Source: an uncultured Lachnospiraceae bacterium
Lineage (GTDB): Bacteria > Bacillota > Clostridia > Lachnospirales > Lachnospiraceae
Length of the DNA stretch: 19,309 nt
Assembly: GCA_910588405.1 (NCBI GenBank)
Contig: CAJUPT010000058.1
Coordinates: 1 to 19,309, forward strand
Direction of reading: 5' to 3'
Below, piece by piece: positions 14,740 to 19,309 of the stretch. The stretch's first letter is position 1. The number at the start of each line of letters is the position of its first letter. Both the position numbers and the translations under genes were made by a program. The notes below the pieces were generated by a model. That model saw nothing but the letters and a program-made list of their open reading frames with translations, was not told the DNA's origin and did no database searches.

Positions 14740-14819
14740 AAACAGCGGAAGTCCGGATAAGCCCCGGAAGGATTTATGGACGCTTGCGGCCGGAAATTCT
14801 TCCGGAACCAGGGGGCTTG
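14740..14819 (+). repeat. Structured repeat type A, copy before pgk
   Basis: Matches the tandem units at 16148-16458 but is diverged. The main helix pairs TAAGCCCC (14758-14765) with GGGGCTTG (14812-14819); the other copies have CAGGCCCC with GGGGCCTG, so a G-C pair became A-T. An inner hairpin CCGGAA-ATTC-TTCCGG is perfect here. The usual 3' end (GGACTGTAGCGG) does not follow directly; it reappears at 14917, after a type B repeat. Confidence 0.85.
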
Positions 14820-14918
14820 AAAAATAGTAAGCGGCTAAAGGACACCCGCTAACTATTTTCCATGCATCGCACGTAAGGGTCTAAAAGACAGACCCTAAGT
14901 GCTCATAGCGATAGTAGG
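14817..14918 (+). repeat. Structured repeat type B, copy 2 (before pgk)
   Basis: Closely matches 2091-2190. P1 is AAAATAGTAAGCGG (14821-14834) with CCGCTAACTATTTT (14846-14859). P3 is AGGGTCT (14876-14882) with AGACCCT (14890-14896). Against the oppC copy, P1 has T-A for G-C and P3 has T-A for C-G. The outer helix keeps ATCGC with GCGAT. Confidence 0.85.
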
Positions 14919-14943
14919 ACTGTAGCGGAACTAAATTAGGAGG
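14919..14943 (+). promoter_or_regulatory. Shared pre-RBS module and RBS of pgk
   Basis: ACTGTAGCGGAACTAAATT then AGGAGG, matching the segments before oppC and tpiA. The AGGAGG lies 10 nt before the pgk ATG. Confidence 0.6.
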
Positions 14944-14953
14944 AACTTAAGAA

Positions 14954-16144
14954 ATGCTGAATAAAAAATCTGTTGACGATATCAATGTAAAGGGCAAGAG
15001 AGTTCTTGTCCGCTGCGATTTCAACGTACCCTTGCAGGACGGAAAAATCACCGATGAGAACCGTCTGGTGGCCGCCCTGCCCACGATCAAAAAACTGATC
15101 GGCGACGGCGGCAGGGTGATTCTCTGCTCCCATCTGGGCAAGCCCAAGGGAGAGCCGAAGCCAGAGCTGTCTTTAGCGCCTGTGGCGGCCCGTCTGACAG
15201 AGCTTCTGGGCCAGGAAGTGAAATTCGCCGCAGACCCGGAGGTGGTAGGTCCCAATGCGAAGGCGGCCGTGGAAGCCATGAAGGACGGCGAAGTAGTGCT
15301 GCTTGAGAACACCCGCTACCGCGCGGAAGAGACAAAGAACGGCGAAGCCTTCAGCAAGGACCTGGCTTCCCTGGCGGATGTGTTTGTGGACGACGCTTTC
15401 GGCACGGCCCACAGAGCCCACTGCTCCAACGTAGGTGTTACCCAGTTTGTGGATACCGCTGTGGTAGGCTATTTGATGCAGAAGGAAATCGATTTCCTGG
15501 GCAATGCGGTAAACAATCCGAAGCGTCCCTTTGTGGCCATCTTGGGCGGCTCCAAGGTATCCTCCAAGATTTCCGTGATCAACAACCTGCTGGATAAGGT
15601 AGACACATTGATTATCGGCGGCGGCATGAGCTATACCTTTGCCAAGGCCCAGGGCGAGAAGATCGGAAAATCTCTGGTAGAGGATGAATATCTGGATTAC
15701 GCGAAAGAAATGCTGGAGAAGGCAAAGGCCAAGGGCGTGAAGCTGCTCCTGCCCGTTGACACGGTAGTGGCGAAGGAATTTGCCAATGACGCGCCTTCCA
15801 GAGTCGTAGAGGGCAGCATGGAGGACGACGAGATGGGTCTGGATATCGGACCGAAGACCAGAGCGCTCTATGCCGAGGCGTTAAAGGATGCCAAGACTGT
15901 GGTATGGAACGGCCCGATGGGCGTATTTGAGATGCAAAACTTTGCCGCAGGCACAATCGCCGTGGCAAAGGAACTGGCTTCCATCGACGCCGTAACCGTG
16001 ATCGGCGGCGGCGATTCCGCAGCGGCGGTAAATACATTAGGCTTCGGCGACAAGATGACCCATATCTCCACCGGCGGCGGCGCTTCCCTGGAATTCCTGG
16101 AAGGAAAGGAACTGCCCGGCGTAGCGGCGGCCAATGATAAATAA
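14954..16144 (+). CDS. pgk: Phosphoglycerate kinase
   Basis: Transfers phosphate from 1,3-bisphosphoglycerate to ADP, giving ATP and 3-phosphoglycerate. 396 residues, typical. Substrate-binding landmarks: RVLVRCDFNVPLQDGKI, CSHLGKPKGEP, ENTRYRAEETKN, DDAFGTAHRAHCS, and FVAILGGSKVSSKI. The C-terminal nucleotide domain has VVWNGPMGVFEMQNFAAGT and the Gly-rich TVIGGGDSAAAVN, then HISTGGGASLEFLEGKELPG. It follows gap through a terminator and two structured repeats. Confidence 0.97.
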   Translation: MLNKKSVDDINVKGKRVLVRCDFNVPLQDGKITDENRLVAALPTIKKLIGDGGRVILCSHLGKPKGEPKPELSLAPVAARLTELLGQEVKFAADPEVVGPNAKAAVEAMKDGEVVLLENTRYRAEETKNGEAFSKDLASLADVFVDDAFGTAHRAHCSNVGVTQFVDTAVVGYLMQKEIDFLGNAVNNPKRPFVAILGGSKVSSKISVINNLLDKVDTLIIGGGMSYTFAKAQGEKIGKSLVEDEYLDYAKEMLEKAKAKGVKLLLPVDTVVAKEFANDAPSRVVEGSMEDDEMGLDIGPKTRALYAEALKDAKTVVWNGPMGVFEMQNFAAGTIAVAKELASIDAVTVIGGGDSAAAVNTLGFGDKMTHISTGGGASLEFLEGKELPGVAAANDK

Positions 16145-16147
16145 AAA

Positions 16148-16250
16148 AGGACTGTAGCGGAACTATAAAAACAGCGGAAGTCCGGACAGGCCCCGGAAGG
16201 ATTTACGGACGCATTGCGGCCGGAAATTTTTCCAGGTTAGGGGGCCTGGT
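16148..16250 (+). repeat. Structured repeat type A, tandem unit 1 (pgk-tpiA)
   Basis: 103 bp, starting 3 bp after the pgk stop. Main helix CAGGCCCC (16187-16194) with GGGGCCTG (16241-16248). An enclosing helix pairs AGTCC (16179-16183) with GGACT (16252-16256) at the start of the next unit. It differs from units 2 and 3 at three substitutions and one G-run length. Confidence 0.9.
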
Positions 16251-16354
16251 AGGACTGTAGCGGGACTATAAAAACAGCGGAAGTCCGGACAGGCCTCGGA
16301 AGGATTTACGGACGCATTGCGGCCGGAAATTCTTCCAGGTTAGGGGGGCCTGGT
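16251..16354 (+). repeat. Structured repeat type A, tandem unit 2
   Basis: 104 bp, identical base for base to unit 3, pointing to a recent duplication or gene conversion. The main helix has CAGGCCTC opposite GGGGCCTG, changing one C-G pair to a wobble. The inner hairpin is GGAA-ATTC-TTCC. Confidence 0.9.
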
Positions 16355-16458
16355 AGGACTGTAGCGGGACTATAAAAACAGCGGAAGTCCGGACAGGCCT
16401 CGGAAGGATTTACGGACGCATTGCGGCCGGAAATTCTTCCAGGTTAGGGGGGCCTGGT
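16355..16458 (+). repeat. Structured repeat type A, tandem unit 3
   Basis: 104 bp, identical to unit 2. It is closed by the partial fourth unit at 16459-16480, which supplies the final GGACT strand and leads into the tpiA RBS. Confidence 0.9.
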
Positions 16459-16489
16459 AGGACTGTAGCGGGACTATAAATAAGAGGAG
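16459..16489 (+). promoter_or_regulatory. Partial fourth A unit forming the tpiA pre-RBS module
   Basis: Begins like the other units (AGGACTGTAGCGGGACTATAA) then switches to ATAAGAGGAG, the tpiA RBS, 8 nt before the ATG. The same junction occurs before oppC. Confidence 0.65.
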
Positions 16490-16497
16490 TATATAGT

Positions 16498-17247
16498 ATG
16501 CGCAGAAAAATTATCGCAGGAAACTGGAAAATGAATAAAACCCCCAGCCAGGCGGTGGCTCTGGTCAACGAGTTGAAGCCGCTGGTGGCCAATGACGAGG
16601 TGGACGTGGTATTTTGCGTGCCCGCCATCTCCATTATCCCCTGTATGCAGGCCGCCGAGGGCAGCAATATTACCATCGGTGCCGAAAATATGTATTTTGA
16701 GGAGAAAGGCGCTTTCACCGGAGAAATCGCCCCGGATATGCTGACAGATGCAGGTGTGAAATATGTGATTATCGGCCATTCCGAGCGCCGGGAGTATTTT
16801 GCTGAGACGGACGAGACCGTGAATAAAAAGGTATTAAAAGCCTTCGAGCACGGACTGACCCCGATCATCTGCTGCGGTGAATCTTTAAAGCAGCGGGAGC
16901 AGGGCATCACCATCGACTGGATTCGTCAGCAGATCAAAATCGCGTTTCTGAATGTAACGGCAGAGCAGGCGGCAAAGGCAGTCATCGCCTATGAGCCGAT
17001 CTGGGCCATCGGCACCGGCAAGGTAGCCACAACCGAGCAGGCTCAGGAGGTATGCCATGCCATCCGCCAGTGCATCAGCGAGCTGTACGGCCAGTCCACG
17101 GCAGACGCCATCCGTATCCAGTACGGCGGCAGCGTATCCGCCGACAGCGCTCCTGAGCTGTTCGCCCAGCCCGATATCGACGGCGGCCTTGTAGGCGGCG
17201 CTTCTCTGAAAGCTGATTTTGGAAAGATCGTTAATTATAATAAATAA
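16498..17247 (+). CDS. tpiA: Triosephosphate isomerase
   Basis: Interconverts dihydroxyacetone phosphate and glyceraldehyde-3-phosphate. 249 residues, normal. Catalytic residues are present: Asn9 and Lys11 in AGNWKMN, His94 in YVIIGHSERREYF, Glu166 in AYEPIWAIGTGK. The phosphate-binding loops QYGGSVS and GGLVGGASL are near the C-terminus. Preceded by three tandem structured repeats. A strong terminator follows, so it ends the gap-pgk-tpiA unit. Confidence 0.97.
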   Translation: MRRKIIAGNWKMNKTPSQAVALVNELKPLVANDEVDVVFCVPAISIIPCMQAAEGSNITIGAENMYFEEKGAFTGEIAPDMLTDAGVKYVIIGHSERREYFAETDETVNKKVLKAFEHGLTPIICCGESLKQREQGITIDWIRQQIKIAFLNVTAEQAAKAVIAYEPIWAIGTGKVATTEQAQEVCHAIRQCISELYGQSTADAIRIQYGGSVSADSAPELFAQPDIDGGLVGGASLKADFGKIVNYNK

Positions 17248-17333
17248 TCTTTACATCCGTTAAAATCTGCCGTGACGCAAAAAAGCTTTTGGCGGCGGCG
17301 TATTCTGGCGGACGTTTGCGGGATCAGTCGGTG

Positions 17334-17377
17334 AAAACTCACTTCAGACGTTGGGAAAACTGCTGAAGTGAGTTTTT
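17334..17377 (+). terminator. Intrinsic terminator after tpiA
   Basis: AAAACTCACTTCAG (17334-17347) pairs perfectly with CTGAAGTGAGTTTT (17363-17376), 15-nt loop, ending in a five-T run. The flanking A-run suggests bidirectional use. Confidence 0.88.
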
Positions 17378-17569
17378 GAAAATTATATAGGAAATGAAAT
17401 TCTTTTGTTATTTATTATAATACATTTCGTATGAGAAAATGAATGTTGATAAGATTGGCACGTTTAAAAGGCGGTTTTGATAACATCATTTCGAATGAAA
17501 ATGCGCAGATTAAAAACGCAAAGAGTTTTACTATAACAATTAAAATATCTTGCAGGAGTAAAAAATAAA
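17378..17569 (+). promoter_or_regulatory. AT-rich gpmI upstream region
   Basis: A perfect TATAAT at 17416-17421 has no good -35 at normal spacing. AGGAG at 17554-17558 is the likely gpmI RBS, 11 nt before the ATG. The type A and B repeats are absent. No gene is seen here. Confidence 0.4.
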
Positions 17570-19105
17570 ATGAGCAAAAAACCGACAGTATTAATGATCT
17601 TAGACGGCTATGGATTAAATGAAAAGACGGAGGGCAATGCGGTAGCACAGGCGAAGACGCCGGTGATCGACGAGCTGATGCGGACCTGTCCTTTTGTGAA
17701 GGGCTATGCCAGCGGCCTGGCGGTGGGCCTTCCAGAAGGGCAGATGGGCAATTCCGAGGTGGGCCATCTGAATATGGGCGCGGGCCGTATCGTATATCAG
17801 GAGCTGACCAGAATTACCAAGGAGATTCAGGACGGGGATTTTTTCAAAAATGAAGCGCTGGTAAAAGCCATGGAAAACTGCAGGGCCAACGATTCCGCCC
17901 TTCATCTGATGGGCCTGGTTTCCGACGGAGGCGTCCACAGCCATAACACCCATATTTATGGGCTGGTGGAAATGGCGAAGCGTTTTGGACTGGAAAAAGT
18001 ATATGTTCACTGTTTCCTGGACGGCAGAGATACGCCTCCGGCCTCGGGCAGGGAATATGTCCGCCAGCTGGAAGAAGAGATGAAGAAAATCGGCGTGGGA
18101 AAAGTAGCCACAATAAGCGGCCGTTATTACGCTATGGACCGGGATAACCGGTGGGAGAGGGTGGAAAAGGCTTACCGGGCGCTGGTATACGGCGAGGGCG
18201 TGACAGGACAGAGCGCCACGGAGGCGATCCAGGCGTCCTATGACAAAGAGGAAACCGATGAATTTATGGTTCCGACGGTGCTGAAAGAAAACGGCAGCCC
18301 CCTAGCCACGGTCAAAGACGGCGATTCCGTTGTATTCTACAATTTCCGTCCCGACCGGGCAAGAGAGCTGACCAGAGCCTTCTGTGACGACGCATTCTCC
18401 GGCTTTGACAGAGGAGAGCGCGTGAAAACCTGCTATGTCTGCTTTACGGAATACGATGTGACGATTCCCAACAAGCTGGTGGCCTTCCATAAAGTATCCA
18501 TTACCAACACTTTCGGAGAATTTCTGGCGGCTCATCATATGACCCAGGCCAGGATCGCCGAGACGGAGAAATATGCCCATGTCACCTTCTTCTTTAACGG
18601 CGGCGTAGAAGAACCCAACGAGGGAGAGGACCGGATTCTGGTCAAGTCCCCCAAGGTGGCCACCTATGACCTGCAGCCGGAGATGAGCGCCCCCGGCGTC
18701 TGCGATAAGCTGGTGGAGGCCATCGAGTCCGGCAAATACGACGTGGTGATCGTAAACTTCGCGAACCCGGATATGGTGGGCCATACCGGCGTGCCGGAAG
18801 CCGCCATTCAGGCCATCGAAACCGTGGACGGCTGTGTGGGCCGTGCCGTGGAGGCGGTGAAAAAGATGGACGGCGTTATGTTCCTGTGTGCCGATCACGG
18901 AAACGCGGAGCAGATGGTGGATTACGCCACCAATGAGCCCTATACGGCCCATACCACAAACCCTGTGCCCTTTATTTTAATTAATGACCATAACGGCTAT
19001 AAGCTGAGAGAAAACGGCTGTCTTGCCGATATCGTGCCTACGCTGATTCAGCTGATGGGTATGAAGCAGCCGGAGGAGATGACGGGGAAGAGTCTGCTGG
19101 TGTAG
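17570..19105 (+). CDS. gpmI: 2,3-bisphosphoglycerate-independent phosphoglycerate mutase
   Basis: Converts 3-phosphoglycerate to 2-phosphoglycerate by a metal-dependent phosphoserine mechanism. 511 residues, the usual iPGM length. The alkaline-phosphatase-fold metal site starts at MILDGYG (Asp12). The catalytic Ser62 is in GQMGNSEVGHLNMGAGR. Further landmarks: GLVSDGGVHSHNTHI, HCFLDGRDTPPASG, ISGRYYAMDRDNRWER, NFRPDRARELT, FFFNGGVEEPN, NFANPDMVGHTG, and LCADHGNAEQM. Separated from tpiA by a terminator, so probably its own transcript. Enolase is not in the window. Confidence 0.97.
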   Translation: MSKKPTVLMILDGYGLNEKTEGNAVAQAKTPVIDELMRTCPFVKGYASGLAVGLPEGQMGNSEVGHLNMGAGRIVYQELTRITKEIQDGDFFKNEALVKAMENCRANDSALHLMGLVSDGGVHSHNTHIYGLVEMAKRFGLEKVYVHCFLDGRDTPPASGREYVRQLEEEMKKIGVGKVATISGRYYAMDRDNRWERVEKAYRALVYGEGVTGQSATEAIQASYDKEETDEFMVPTVLKENGSPLATVKDGDSVVFYNFRPDRARELTRAFCDDAFSGFDRGERVKTCYVCFTEYDVTIPNKLVAFHKVSITNTFGEFLAAHHMTQARIAETEKYAHVTFFFNGGVEEPNEGEDRILVKSPKVATYDLQPEMSAPGVCDKLVEAIESGKYDVVIVNFANPDMVGHTGVPEAAIQAIETVDGCVGRAVEAVKKMDGVMFLCADHGNAEQMVDYATNEPYTAHTTNPVPFILINDHNGYKLRENGCLADIVPTLIQLMGMKQPEEMTGKSLLV

Positions 19106-19309
19106 TTCTACTCCCACTGATACGGCGTTTCCTGATACACGTAAAAAATTTATCAATTACAGTACAAAAATTGTAAAAAACATCGATTTTACACAATGTC
19201 ATGATGCTGGGGTCAAAAGCCCACGAAATAGAACCTTAAAAATTTAATATTTTATAATAAAATGGTTGATTATCTCAAAAAAGCCTTGATTTACGGGCAT
19301 ACAAGCAGG
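19106..19309. other. AT-rich non-coding end of the window
   Basis: No gene seen. It contains GTAAAA...TTTTAC (weak hairpin, about 19168-19192), TGGG...CCCA, and a 15-bp perfect palindrome ATTTTATAATAAAAT (19249-19263). No clear gpmI terminator. Base composition drops sharply; this could be an upstream region or an end of a mobile element that continues beyond the window. Confidence 0.35.

Noticed and set aside
16148..16480. CRISPR array
   Set aside because: The units are 103-104 bp, contiguous and near-identical throughout; there are no short repeats separated by unique spacers and no cas genes.
18302..18952. 216-codon minus-strand frame inside gpmI
   Set aside because: His/Gly-rich shadow opposite intact catalytic motifs of gpmI; no RBS.

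Overview
The window looks like chromosome from a Lachnospiraceae-type Bacillota (class Clostridia). This rests on gene content, strong GGAGG-type ribosome sites, SigA-like promoters (TTGACA/TATAAT), two RBS-supported TTG starts, a moderate G+C content, and a secreted protein with a repeat style I associate with Lachnospiraceae surface proteins. Genus cannot be set from this sequence alone.

Layout. (1) 39-865, minus strand: a small exported protein whose reading frame breaks at an A7 run; the next frame continues as convincing coding sequence. (2) 1041-7872, plus strand: a strong promoter, then oppB-oppC-oppD-oppF-oppA, a complete oligopeptide ABC importer, then a cyclophilin with a TTG start, closed by a terminator. 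(3) 8011-8246: promoter, tRNA-Ser(CGA), terminator. (4) 8381-9120: a CarD-family RNA polymerase-binding regulator whose -10 box overlaps a 17-bp palindrome. (5) 9137-11449: divergent PHP-type histidinol phosphatase (minus) and M29 aminopeptidase (plus), each with its own promoter. (6) 11673-13331: Na/Pi cotransporter family protein with a PhoU-like tail. (7) 13458-19105: glycolytic block gap, pgk, tpiA, gpmI, converting glyceraldehyde-3-phosphate to 2-phosphoglycerate and interconverting the triose phosphates. Opp uptake, the cytosolic cyclophilin and the metallo-aminopeptidase together fit a peptide-using lifestyle.

The most interesting material is intergenic. Two kinds of structured repeat sit in front of oppC, pgk and tpiA. 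Type A (about 104 bp) is present once before pgk and three times in tandem before tpiA. Type B (about 100 bp) is present once before oppC and once before pgk. Comparing copies shows compensatory base changes in at least three helices, so RNA structure is probably maintained. All three genes also share a short module immediately upstream of, and including, the ribosome binding site. Before pgk, B lies inside A, splitting A from its 3' closing strand. I do not recognise this family. It may be a cis-regulatory or processing RNA, or a structured mobile repeat that supplies a leader and RBS; the sequence alone cannot decide.
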